In this document: one piece after another, positions 48,877-57,130 of the stretch
How positions within the stretch are numbered: the stretch's first letter is position 1
Layout of the letters: every line of letters begins with the position of its first letter
DNA from: CAIWHR01 sp963811685
GTDB lineage: Bacteria > Pseudomonadota > Gammaproteobacteria > Burkholderiales > Casimicrobiaceae
Assembly (NCBI GenBank): GCA_963811685.1
Contig: CAWESK010000005.1
Span: forward strand, 1-64,000
DNA: 64,000 bases
Reading direction: 5' to 3'
The notes under the pieces: model-generated
The model's input: only the letters and a program-made list of their open reading frames with translations
Database searches by the model: none
What the model was told of the DNA's origin: nothing
Program-made: the position numbers and the translations under genes

Positions 48877-50574
48877 ATGGCCCGCATCGCCCCCAACGCG
48901 CCCGCTGCTCCCGATGCCGACTCGATCCTGAGCCCGGCGGGGCCGCATCGAGCGCTGAAGCAGTTCGGGCTCGTCCTGCTGTGCGGCGCGTGGGTGCTGC
49001 TCGGGCTCGTCGGCCACGATCCGTGGAAGACCGAGGACGCCACCTCGTTCGGCATCGTCTACGAAATGCTGGAGGGGAGCGACCTCCTTACGCCCAATCT
49101 CGCGGGGGAGCCTTTCGTGGACCGGCCGCCGCTCGTCTATGCACTGGCCGCGGGGACCGGCAAGCTCGCGTCCGGAATCCTCGCCGCCCCCGATGCGGCG
49201 CGGCTCGCCGCGGGCCTGCTTTTGGGATTGACGTTGTACCTGGTTGCGCTCACCGGGAACGAGCTCTTCGGCCGCAACTTCCGCTGGATGCCGGTGCTCC
49301 TGTTCGTCGGCTGCGTCGGCTTGTGGGATCGCGCGCACCAACTCTCGCCGGAGCTCGGATTGCTGACCGGGATCGCCGCCGCGCAATACGGCTTTGCGCT
49401 CGCGCTGCGCCGGCCGGCCTGGGGCGGCATCGTGCTGGGGCTCGGCGCCGCCTTGGCGTTCCTGTCGCGCGGATTCCTGGGCCCGTTGTGGCTCGTTCTC
49501 ACTGCCGTTGCGCTCCCGCTGGCGTTCGCGACCTGGCGCACGCGGCGCTACACGATCACGGCGGCGGTCGCGCTCGCCGTCGCGGTGCCGCTCTGCGCGT
49601 CATGGCCGATCGCGCTGGCGGTCAATGCCCCGGGCGATCTCGCCGCGTGGTGGAACGCGCAGTCGTGGACCGATTACTTCGGCCCGCTGTCCGCAAAAGC
49701 GGCGGCGGACCCGGTCGTCCTCATCAAGAATCTGCTCTGGTTTGCGTGGCCCGCGCTCCCGCTCGCCGCATGGACGCTGTGGACGCGCGGCCGTGGCTTC
49801 AACGGCGGTCTCGCCGCCCCGGCCGTCGTTCTTCCGGGCACGCTCGCGCTCGTCATGCTGGCGTCCATCGCGGTCATGGCCGATCCGAAGGTGACGTATC
49901 TGATGCCGATCCTGCTGCCGCTTGCGCTGCTCGGCGCGCTGGAGATCGACACGCTGAAACGGAGCTTCTCGGGCGCCCTCGACTGGTTCGGCATCCTGAC
50001 GTTCGGCCTCGCCGCGGCGCTCGCGTGGTACCTCTGGTTCGATTCGTTCGCGCGCGGGATGGCGGTGCCGGTCGCGAGCGTCCTGCGCGATACGGAAGCC
50101 GGATACCGCCCGCCCTGGCACTGGCTCGCGATCGTGGTCTCGGCGCTGCTCACCCTGCTGTGGCTCGTCCTCGTGCGCCCGGCGCGGCGCTCGAATCGCC
50201 GCGCGGTGCTGAACTGGGCCGCCGGCATGACGCTGCTGTGGGCGCTCTACTCGACGATATGGCTTCCGTACCTCGACTCGCGCCGCAGCTACCGCACGGT
50301 GGCGCTTTCGATGGCGTCGCACCTGCCCGCGCAAGGATGCGTCGCGAGCCGCAACCTCGGCGAGGCGCAGCGCGCGCTGTTCCGCTATTTCGCGGGCCTC
50401 GTCACCGTGCGCGAGGAAACAGCGCCCACGCAGAACTGCGCCGCCGTGCTCGTCCAATTCGGTCGCATCGATCTCGCGCCCGCGGCGCCGGAAGGCTGGC
50501 GCATCGCGTGGCAAGGCCAGCGCCGCGGCGACGATACCGAGCGCTTCGTGCTTTACGCGAGGGGCGCCCGTTGA
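48877..50574 (+). CDS. ArnT-like membrane glycosyltransferase
   Basis: 565 residues with about twelve membrane spans and a periplasmic C-terminal part: the GT-C layout of ArnT/PMT enzymes, which use a polyprenyl-phosphate sugar to modify lipid A or other envelope acceptors. Near the N-terminus are GHDPWKTEDATSFGIVYEML and GEPFVDRPPLVYALAA, where the D-P-W and the E/D acids match the catalytic loop of the family. Sugar unknown. Start ATG 48877 chosen over upstream 48787 because the extra residues come from the terminator region. Confidence 0.8.
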   Translation: MARIAPNAPAAPDADSILSPAGPHRALKQFGLVLLCGAWVLLGLVGHDPWKTEDATSFGIVYEMLEGSDLLTPNLAGEPFVDRPPLVYALAAGTGKLASGILAAPDAARLAAGLLLGLTLYLVALTGNELFGRNFRWMPVLLFVGCVGLWDRAHQLSPELGLLTGIAAAQYGFALALRRPAWGGIVLGLGAALAFLSRGFLGPLWLVLTAVALPLAFATWRTRRYTITAAVALAVAVPLCASWPIALAVNAPGDLAAWWNAQSWTDYFGPLSAKAAADPVVLIKNLLWFAWPALPLAAWTLWTRGRGFNGGLAAPAVVLPGTLALVMLASIAVMADPKVTYLMPILLPLALLGALEIDTLKRSFSGALDWFGILTFGLAAALAWYLWFDSFARGMAVPVASVLRDTEAGYRPPWHWLAIVVSALLTLLWLVLVRPARRSNRRAVLNWAAGMTLLWALYSTIWLPYLDSRRSYRTVALSMASHLPAQGCVASRNLGEAQRALFRYFAGLVTVREETAPTQNCAAVLVQFGRIDLAPAAPEGWRIAWQGQRRGDDTERFVLYARGAR

Positions 50575-51641
50575 GATTCATCGACGAAGCGACCATCGAG
50601 GTCATCGCCGGCGACGGCGGCAACGGCTCGGCCTCGTTCCGGCGCGAGAAATACATTCCGCGCGGCGGCCCCGACGGCGGCGACGGCGGCCATGGCGGCA
50701 GCGTCTACGCGCTCGCCGACCGCAACATCAACACGCTGATCGACTATCGCTTCGCGCGCCTCCATCGCGCGAAACCTGGCGAGGGCGGGCGCGGCGCCGA
50801 CAAGTACGGCAAGGGCGCCGACGACATCGTCCTGCGGATGCCCGTGGGGACCGTGATCAAGGACCTCGACACCGGCGAGCTCATCGCCGACCTCGCGGCG
50901 CACGACCAGAAGGCGCTGCTCGCCAAGGGCGGCAAGGGCGGGCTCGGCAACATCCATTTCAAGTCGAGCACCAATCGCGCACCGCGGCAATTCACGCCGG
51001 GCGAGGAAGGCGAGCGGCGACGTCTGCATCTCGAGCTCAAGGTGCTGGCCGATGTCGGGCTCCTCGGCATGCCGAACGCGGGAAAGAGCACGTTCATCCG
51101 CGCGGTATCGGCCGCGCGGCCCAAGGTCGCCGACTATCCGTTCACGACGCTCGCGCCCAACCTCGGCGTCGTGCGCACCGATGCCAACCGCAGCTTCGTC
51201 GTCGCCGACATCCCCGGCCTCATCGAAGGCGCCGCCGACGGCGCGGGCCTCGGCCACCAGTTCCTCCGCCACCTGCAGCGCACGCGACTCCTGCTGCACA
51301 TCGTCGATCTGGCGCCGTTCGATCCGGACGCCGATCCTGTTCGCGACGCGCGGGCGATCGTCAACGAGCTCAAGCGCTACGACCCGGCGCTGCACGAAAA
51401 GCCTCGGTGGCTCGTGCTGAACAAGCTCGATCTCGTGCCCGCCGACGAGCGCGACGCGCGCGTGAAGGCGTTCGTCAAGGCATACCGGTGGAAGGGGCCG
51501 GTGTTCGCCATCGCGGCCGTGACCGGCGAAGGCTGCCGCGACGTCGTCTTCGCGATCCAGGATTGGCTCGACGCGCATCCCGCCTACGCCCCCGTCGGCG
51601 ACGACGCGGCGGAGCCGATCGACACCGGCGCGGATTCCTGA
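50571..51641 (+). CDS. obgE: GTPase ObgE
   Basis: Ribosome-associated GTPase needed for 50S assembly and stress response. 356 residues: N-terminal glycine-rich Obg fold (EVIAGDGGNGSASFRREKY; GGDGGHGGS), then the G domain with G1 GMPNAGKSTF, switch YPFTTLAPNLGVV, G3 DIPGLIEGAADGAGLG, G4 LNKLDL. No long C-terminal OCT domain, as usual in betaproteobacteria. TTG start overlaps the stop of the preceding glycosyltransferase (TTGA). Next is proB, the conserved order. Confidence 0.95.
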   Translation: MRFIDEATIEVIAGDGGNGSASFRREKYIPRGGPDGGDGGHGGSVYALADRNINTLIDYRFARLHRAKPGEGGRGADKYGKGADDIVLRMPVGTVIKDLDTGELIADLAAHDQKALLAKGGKGGLGNIHFKSSTNRAPRQFTPGEEGERRRLHLELKVLADVGLLGMPNAGKSTFIRAVSAARPKVADYPFTTLAPNLGVVRTDANRSFVVADIPGLIEGAADGAGLGHQFLRHLQRTRLLLHIVDLAPFDPDADPVRDARAIVNELKRYDPALHEKPRWLVLNKLDLVPADERDARVKAFVKAYRWKGPVFAIAAVTGEGCRDVVFAIQDWLDAHPAYAPVGDDAAEPIDTGADS

Positions 51642-51661
51642 ATCGGGATGGCGGTTCGCGC

Positions 51662-52783
51662 ATGAGCACGCCCGTCGCCTCCGCCAAGCGCATCGTCGTC
51701 AAGGTCGGCTCGAGCCTTGTCACCGACGAGGGGCGCGGACTCGACCATGCGGCCGTCGCGCGCTGGGCGGAGGAAATCGCCGGATTGAAGCGCGCGGGAC
51801 GCGAGATCGTGCTGGTCTCGTCGGGGGCGATCGCCGAGGGCGTCAAGCGCCTCGGCTGGCGCACGCGGCCCTCGGCGATGCACGAGCTGCAGGCGGCGGC
51901 CGCCGTCGGGCAGATGGGGCTCGTGCAGGCGTACGAATCCGCGTTCAGCCAATTCGGATTGCACACTGCGCAGATCCTGCTCACGCACGACGACCTGGCC
52001 GACCGCCGGCGCTACCTCAACGCGCGCTCGACGCTCGTCACGCTGCTGCGGCTCGACGTGATCCCCATCATCAACGAGAACGACACGGTCACCACCGACG
52101 AAATCCGCTTCGGCGACAACGACACGCTGGCCGCGCTCGTCACCAACCTGATCGAGGCCGACGTGCTCGTGCTGCTCACGGATCAGCAGGGTCTCTACAC
52201 CGCCGATCCGCGGCGGGACCGCGCGGCCACGCTCGTGCGCGACGCCCGCGCCGGCGATCCGGAACTGGAGAGGATGGCGGGCGGCGTGGGCAGCGCGCTC
52301 GGCAGCGGCGGCATGCTGACCAAGATCCTCGCTGCAAAGCGCGCGGCGCGCTCGGGCGCATCGACGGTGATTGCTTCCGGTCGCGAGGATCGCGTCCTGA
52401 CGCGTCTCGCAGCGAACGAGGCGATCGGCACCGTGCTCCGCGCCGATGCGAATTCGCTCGCTGCCCGCAAGCAATGGCTCGCCGATCATCTGCAGCTCGC
52501 CGGGCGCCTCACGCTCGACCCGGGCGCCGTGCGCGCGCTCGCGCGCGACGGCAAGAGCCTGTTGCCGATCGGGGTGGTCGCCGTCGCCGGCGAGTTCGAC
52601 CGCGGCGAGGTCGTCGGCTGCTTCGATCCCGACGGGCGCGAGGTCGCCCGCGGTCTCGTCAACTACAGCGCGCAGGAGACCGCGCGCATCCTGCGCAAGC
52701 CCTCGGCCGAGATCGAGACGATCCTGGGCTACGTGGATGAGCCCGAGTTGATTCATAGAGACAATTTGGTCTTGCTCGGATGA
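51662..52783 (+). CDS. proB: Glutamate 5-kinase
   Basis: First step of proline synthesis. 373 residues: amino-acid-kinase domain (RIVVKVGSSLVTDEGRG, VSSGAIAEGVKRLG, IINENDTVTTDEIRFGDNDTLAA, GSGGMLTKILAAK) and C-terminal PUA domain (GKSLLPIGVVAVAGEFDRG; GLVNYS). 20 bases after obgE. Confidence 0.96.
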   Translation: MSTPVASAKRIVVKVGSSLVTDEGRGLDHAAVARWAEEIAGLKRAGREIVLVSSGAIAEGVKRLGWRTRPSAMHELQAAAAVGQMGLVQAYESAFSQFGLHTAQILLTHDDLADRRRYLNARSTLVTLLRLDVIPIINENDTVTTDEIRFGDNDTLAALVTNLIEADVLVLLTDQQGLYTADPRRDRAATLVRDARAGDPELERMAGGVGSALGSGGMLTKILAAKRAARSGASTVIASGREDRVLTRLAANEAIGTVLRADANSLAARKQWLADHLQLAGRLTLDPGAVRALARDGKSLLPIGVVAVAGEFDRGEVVGCFDPDGREVARGLVNYSAQETARILRKPSAEIETILGYVDEPELIHRDNLVLLG

Positions 52784-52900
52784 GGCCAGATTCGACGCCC
52801 GTCACCCGATACCCTAGAATTCCGTTCCGAACAAAGAGCCGATCCGGCGCCCGGCGCGGCGGACCGCACAACCGATCGTCAACCCCGGGGAGACTCTGCA

Positions 52901-53464
52901 ATGGCCCTGATCGACCGCGTCAAGAACATCCTGCTCACGCCCAGGACCGAGTGGCCGACCATCGCCGGCGAAGCGGCGACGGTGCAGTCGATTTTCGTGG
53001 GCTACGTGCTGATCCTGGCGGCGATCGGCCCGATCGCGCTGGCAATAGGAACCGGTTTCCTGGGCATTGAATTCGCCATCCTTCGCTATCTCATCGGTCT
53101 CGCCATCGTGCTGCTGCTCGCGCTCATCGTCGATGCGATCGCGCCGGCCTTCGGCGGCGAAAAGAATTTCGTCCAGTCGCTCAAGCTGGTCGCCTACTCG
53201 TTCACGGCGGCGTGGATCGCGGGAGTCTTCCTGCTGCTGCCATGGATCGGCTGGATCGTCGGACTGTTTGCGCTCTTCTATTCGTTCTACACGTTCTACC
53301 TCGGCGCGCCGGTCCTGCGGAAATGCACGCAGGAGAAGGCCATCGGCTTCGTGATCGTCGTAGTCGTCTGCGGGATCGTCCTGGGCTATGTGCTGAACCG
53401 CCTCGTGCTGTCGCTCGTGCTCGGCGGCATGGCGGAGGTGGGCGGATTCGGGATGATCCGATGA
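52901..53464 (+). CDS. Yip1 family inner-membrane protein
   Basis: 187 residues with five membrane spans; starts MALIDRVKNILLTPRTEWPTI, the usual N-terminus of bacterial Yip1-domain proteins, and has SLKLVAYSFTAAWIAG and a final FYLGAPVLRKCTQEKAIGF loop. Function unknown in bacteria. Overlaps the next gene by ATGA. Confidence 0.88.
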   Translation: MALIDRVKNILLTPRTEWPTIAGEAATVQSIFVGYVLILAAIGPIALAIGTGFLGIEFAILRYLIGLAIVLLLALIVDAIAPAFGGEKNFVQSLKLVAYSFTAAWIAGVFLLLPWIGWIVGLFALFYSFYTFYLGAPVLRKCTQEKAIGFVIVVVVCGIVLGYVLNRLVLSLVLGGMAEVGGFGMIR

Positions 53465-53877
53465 GGCGCGCAACCGTCCTGGCGGCGGCGCTCATTGCAG
53501 GAGCAGCGTTCGCCGCCTCTCCGATGCAGCCCGGCCAATGGGAGTCGACGGTGTCGGTCGCGCGTGCCGGCCGCGTGCCGCTGCTCTCCACCGACAGCGA
53601 TTGCGTCACGCAGAAAGAGATCGACGACGGCAGCAAATCGCTGCCGAAGCCCGGCGACAACTGTCAGCTCGCGAACGTCGCGACCGCGGACGGAAAGACG
53701 ACGTACGATTTCGCCTGTCGCGACGAGGACGTCGTGCGCACCGGTCACGCCGAGTTCGTGATCGAGGCAACGCGCTACGAAGGCAAGCTCGACGTCACCT
53801 CCCGCAAGGGCGACGGTCCCGGCACGACGACGGCGATGATGTGGACTGCGCGCCGCGTCGGGGAGTGCAAGAAATAG
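53461..53877 (+). CDS. DUF3617 family periplasmic protein
   Basis: 138 residues: signal peptide AATVLAAALIAGAAFAASP-like, then PGQWESTVSVAR and DCVTQKEIDDGSKSLPKPGDNCQ with the conserved Cys residues of DUF3617 and a C-terminal RVGEC. Function unknown. Translationally coupled to the Yip1 gene. Confidence 0.83.
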   Translation: MRRATVLAAALIAGAAFAASPMQPGQWESTVSVARAGRVPLLSTDSDCVTQKEIDDGSKSLPKPGDNCQLANVATADGKTTYDFACRDEDVVRTGHAEFVIEATRYEGKLDVTSRKGDGPGTTTAMMWTARRVGECKK

Positions 53878-53975
53878 CGGCGCGAGCCGGGAAACAGGGG
53901 CCCAAGCGCGGGTAGCGCGTGGGGATGCGACCGGGGCCACTAGCGCCGTGAGCGGCGGAAAGGGGCCCCGAGGAG

Positions 53976-54539
53976 CTATTCGCTGTTCTCGACCGACGGA
54001 TCCGAGTACGACGACGGCATCACCGGGTGCGGGAACCCGAACAGGCGCTCGCGTCGTGTCTGCGGCCGCACATGGAGATAGCGCTCGAGCTCGGTCAGCG
54101 CGCGCCGATAGACTTCGCGCTTGAACTCGATCACGGTTTCGAGCGGCACCCAGTAGTCGTGCCAGCGCCAGGCGTCGAATTCCGGGCGCTCGTTCGCCCG
54201 CAGCTTGACGTCGGTATCGCGACCGACGAGCCGGAGCAGATACCAGATCTGCTTCTGCCCGCGGTAGCTCCCGCGCCACTCGCGCTTCACCCAGTGCTGC
54301 GGCACCTCGTAACGCAGCCAGTCACGCGTGCGGCCAAGGATCCTGACGTGGGGCGGTTGCAGTCCGACTTCCTCGTGCAGCTCCCGGTACATCGCATGCT
54401 CGGGCGTCTCACCGGGATTGATGCCGCCCTGCGGAAATTGCCACGAGTGTTCCCGGATTCGTTTGCCCCAGAAGACCTGATTCTTCGCGTTGACGATGAC
54501 GATGGCTACGTTCGGGCGATAACCGTCGCGGTCCAGCAT
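53976..54539 (-). CDS. rppH: RNA pyrophosphohydrolase
   Basis: Nudix enzyme that removes pyrophosphate from the 5' end of triphosphorylated RNA and starts decay. 187 residues from MLDRDGYRPNVAIVIVN; Nudix box GGINPGETPEHAMYRELHEEVGL and WRWHDYWVPLETVIEFKREVY are diagnostic (shown in parts). The region upstream to 54755 is open in frame but unrelated. Confidence 0.95.
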   Translation of the reverse strand: MLDRDGYRPNVAIVIVNAKNQVFWGKRIREHSWQFPQGGINPGETPEHAMYRELHEEVGLQPPHVRILGRTRDWLRYEVPQHWVKREWRGSYRGQKQIWYLLRLVGRDTDVKLRANERPEFDAWRWHDYWVPLETVIEFKREVYRRALTELERYLHVRPQTRRERLFGFPHPVMPSSYSDPSVENSE

Positions 54540-54678
54540 CGCGGTCACCCCGAAAATTTGGTTGACCCGATTGTTCCACAGATTGCCGCCGTTGGAAAGG
54601 CGACACCCCCAGAGACGTTGTGCCGCTCGGTTCGGCCTCCGCGACCGGAAAGCTACATCAACGGCCTCGTTGTCGGCC

Positions 54679-55791
54679 TCAGAACGCGTTCGCGAGTCGC
54701 ATCCCCTTGCCCTGGCTCGGGGCCCTGCTTGCCGTTCGCGCGTTCCCCTCTCCACCGCTCACGCCGCGCTCAGTCGGCACGACGGCCAGTGTGAGCTTGC
54801 GATCGCGGCGCAGCACGGTGACGGCGAGCTCGCGCCCGATCGCGTCGCCGCCGAGCGCGCGCTGCAGGTCGTCGACGTTCGCAGTCGCGATTCCGTCGAT
54901 CGCCACGATGACATCGCCGCGCTCGAATCCGGACGCGGCTGCGGGGGAGCCTCGTTCGACGGATTGAATGCGCACGGCGGTGTCGTGCACGAGACTGAAA
55001 TGACGAACGTACCGGCGCATCAGGGGCCCGGTTTCGCCGCCAATGCCCAGCCACGCGCGCCGCACGCGGCCATCGCGAATAAGCGCGATCGCCACGCGCT
55101 CCGCGGTCGACGACGCGATCGCGAAACAGATGCCTTGCGCCGGCAGAATCACGGCCGTGTTGACGCCGATCACCTGGCCGCGCGCATCCACCAGCGGGCC
55201 GCCTGAATTGCCGGGATTGAGCGCGGCATCGGTTTGCAGCACGTTATCGAGCAGGCGGCCGGTCTGCGCGCGCATCGAGCGGCCGAGCGCGCTGACGATG
55301 CCCGCTGTCACCGTGTGCTGGAAGCCGTACGGGCTGCCGATTGCGATGGCGATCTGGCCTACCGCGACGCGCGCCGAATCGCCCAGGCGGCACCAGGCGA
55401 GATCCGGTGCCGCGACCTTGACGAGCGCAAGATCCGAGTCCGGGTCATCGCCGACGACCTCCGCCGCGGCATGACGGCCGTCGGCGAGCACGATCTCGAT
55501 CTCCTCGGCGCCGCCGGCGACATGGCTGTTGGTGAGAAGAAAGCCATCCGGCGTGATCAGGAAACCGGAGCCTGCGCCCTCGGTCCGCGCGCCTCGCCCC
55601 GCGCGCCGCCGCCGGACGCCGACGTGGGCGACGGCCGGCGCAACGCGCGCAACGGCGGTCGTCACCGCGGCAGAATAAGCGTCGTGAAGCGCAGCGTCGG
55701 GGATTGGGGCTGCAGCAGCCGCAACCGTGTGAAGCTCGCCGTCGGGCTCGAGGGTTGCAACCGCCGTCGCCGCAGGCGTATCGAGGGGCAT
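54679..55791 (-). CDS. HtrA-like serine protease with PDZ domain
   Basis: S1C protease of 370 residues: His in LLTNSHVAGG, Asp in DDPDSDLALVKV, Ser in NPGNSGGPLVD, and a C-terminal PDZ domain (GSPAAASGFERGDVIVAIDG). Unlike DegP/DegS, no signal peptide or membrane anchor is visible: the N-terminus is an Ala/Pro-rich tail (MPLDTPAATAVATLEPDGE). It may therefore be cytosolic, as some HtrA-like proteins of soil bacteria seem to be, or its real start is missed. Another start at 55830 adds 13 residues. Confidence 0.85.
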   Translation of the reverse strand: MPLDTPAATAVATLEPDGELHTVAAAAAPIPDAALHDAYSAAVTTAVARVAPAVAHVGVRRRRAGRGARTEGAGSGFLITPDGFLLTNSHVAGGAEEIEIVLADGRHAAAEVVGDDPDSDLALVKVAAPDLAWCRLGDSARVAVGQIAIAIGSPYGFQHTVTAGIVSALGRSMRAQTGRLLDNVLQTDAALNPGNSGGPLVDARGQVIGVNTAVILPAQGICFAIASSTAERVAIALIRDGRVRRAWLGIGGETGPLMRRYVRHFSLVHDTAVRIQSVERGSPAAASGFERGDVIVAIDGIATANVDDLQRALGGDAIGRELAVTVLRRDRKLTLAVVPTERGVSGGEGNARTASRAPSQGKGMRLANAF

Positions 55792-55872
55792 GTCCGCCAA
55801 CGTGGCGGCTGCCGCAGGGAATTCAAGCACCGCCCCGCCGCCGGATGCGCTCTTCCAGAATGGCGCGGGCCG

Positions 55873-56892
55873 CTATTTCGGCGAGTCTTTCTCGGTGTGC
55901 CCGCCGAACTGGAAGCGCATCGCGGAGAGAAGCTTGTTCTGGAAATCGGCCTCGCCGCGCGACGTGAAACGCGCCGCCAGTGCCGCCGTCAACACCGGCA
56001 CCGGCACGCCTTCGTCGATCGCCGCCTTGACCGTCCATCTGCCTTCGCCGGAGTCGGACACGCGCCCGGCGAAATGCGCGAGCGTCGAATCCCCCGCGAG
56101 TGCCGCGGCCGTGAGGTCGAGCAGCCATGACGCCACCACGCTGCCGCGACGCCAGACTTCGGCGATGTCGGCCAACGCGAATTCGTAGCGATAGTGCTCG
56201 GGATTGTGCAGCGGCGTGGTCTCCGCATCGACCGCGCGCGACGCCGCGCCGGCGTTGGCGGCGCGCAGGACGCTGAATCCCTCGGCGTACGCCGCCATGA
56301 TTCCGTATTCGATGCCGTTGTGGACCATCTTGACGAAATGTCCCGCGCCGCTCGGACCGCAATGCAGGTAGCCCTGCTCCGCAGTGTCGCCGTGCTTGCT
56401 GCGTTCCGCGGTCGGTGCGGCGGCGGCGACTCCCGGCGCAAGCGTCGCGAAGATCGGATCGAGGTGACGCACGGCGTCGTCGGGACCGCCGATCATCAGG
56501 CAATAGCCGCGCGTGCGGCCCCATACCCCGCCGGACGTACCGACGTCGACGTAGCGGATCCGTTGCGCGGCAAGTTCGCTTGAGCGCCGGATGTCGTCGG
56601 TGTAATGCGAATTGCCGCCATCGATCAGCATGTCGCCCGGCGCGAGATGCGGAAGGAGCTCTGCGATCGTCGCATCGACCGCGGCAGCCGGCACCATGAG
56701 CCAGATCGCGCGCGGCGTTGCGAGCTTGGCCGCCAGCTCGGCGAGGGTCGACGCGCCCTGCACGCCTTCGGCCGCGAGCTCGGCGACAGGTTGCGGCGAC
56801 CGATTGAACCCAATGCAGTCGTGGCCGCCGGCGTGGAGGCGCCGCACCATGTTCGCGCCCATGCGGCCGAGTCCGATCATTCCGAGTTGCAT
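55873..56892 (-). CDS. gnd: 6-phosphogluconate dehydrogenase, short (GntZ/YqeC) type
   Basis: Oxidative decarboxylation of 6-phosphogluconate to ribulose 5-phosphate. 339 residues, the short single-C-terminal-domain form. MQLGMIGLGRMGANMVRRL (cofactor site), VDVGTSGGVWG (substrate), FVKMVHNGIEYGIMAAYAEG with catalytic Lys. Short forms often prefer NAD. Produces pentose phosphates that a phosphoketolase (20.5 kb) could use. Start ATG 56892. Confidence 0.93.
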   Translation of the reverse strand: MQLGMIGLGRMGANMVRRLHAGGHDCIGFNRSPQPVAELAAEGVQGASTLAELAAKLATPRAIWLMVPAAAVDATIAELLPHLAPGDMLIDGGNSHYTDDIRRSSELAAQRIRYVDVGTSGGVWGRTRGYCLMIGGPDDAVRHLDPIFATLAPGVAAAAPTAERSKHGDTAEQGYLHCGPSGAGHFVKMVHNGIEYGIMAAYAEGFSVLRAANAGAASRAVDAETTPLHNPEHYRYEFALADIAEVWRRGSVVASWLLDLTAAALAGDSTLAHFAGRVSDSGEGRWTVKAAIDEGVPVPVLTAALAARFTSRGEADFQNKLLSAMRFQFGGHTEKDSPK

Positions 56893-57130
56893 GGTCAATG
56901 TTCTCCGCGGCGGATCGCCCTGTCGTGAAGGGCGAATGGTACGACAGCGGGCGAGTCCCACCAAACCGCCCGCGCGGGGGTCGACTACTGGAGCGTGACG
57001 ACAGCGTGTCAGCGCCCGTCCGGCTCGGGTTGGCGGCATCGCCTATGCCCGTTTCTCCCGTCGGCCGACGGACGGCCGGGAACTCTCGCGCTGCAATGGC
57101 ACGGTCTGTCACCCGCAACCGGCGGCGACC

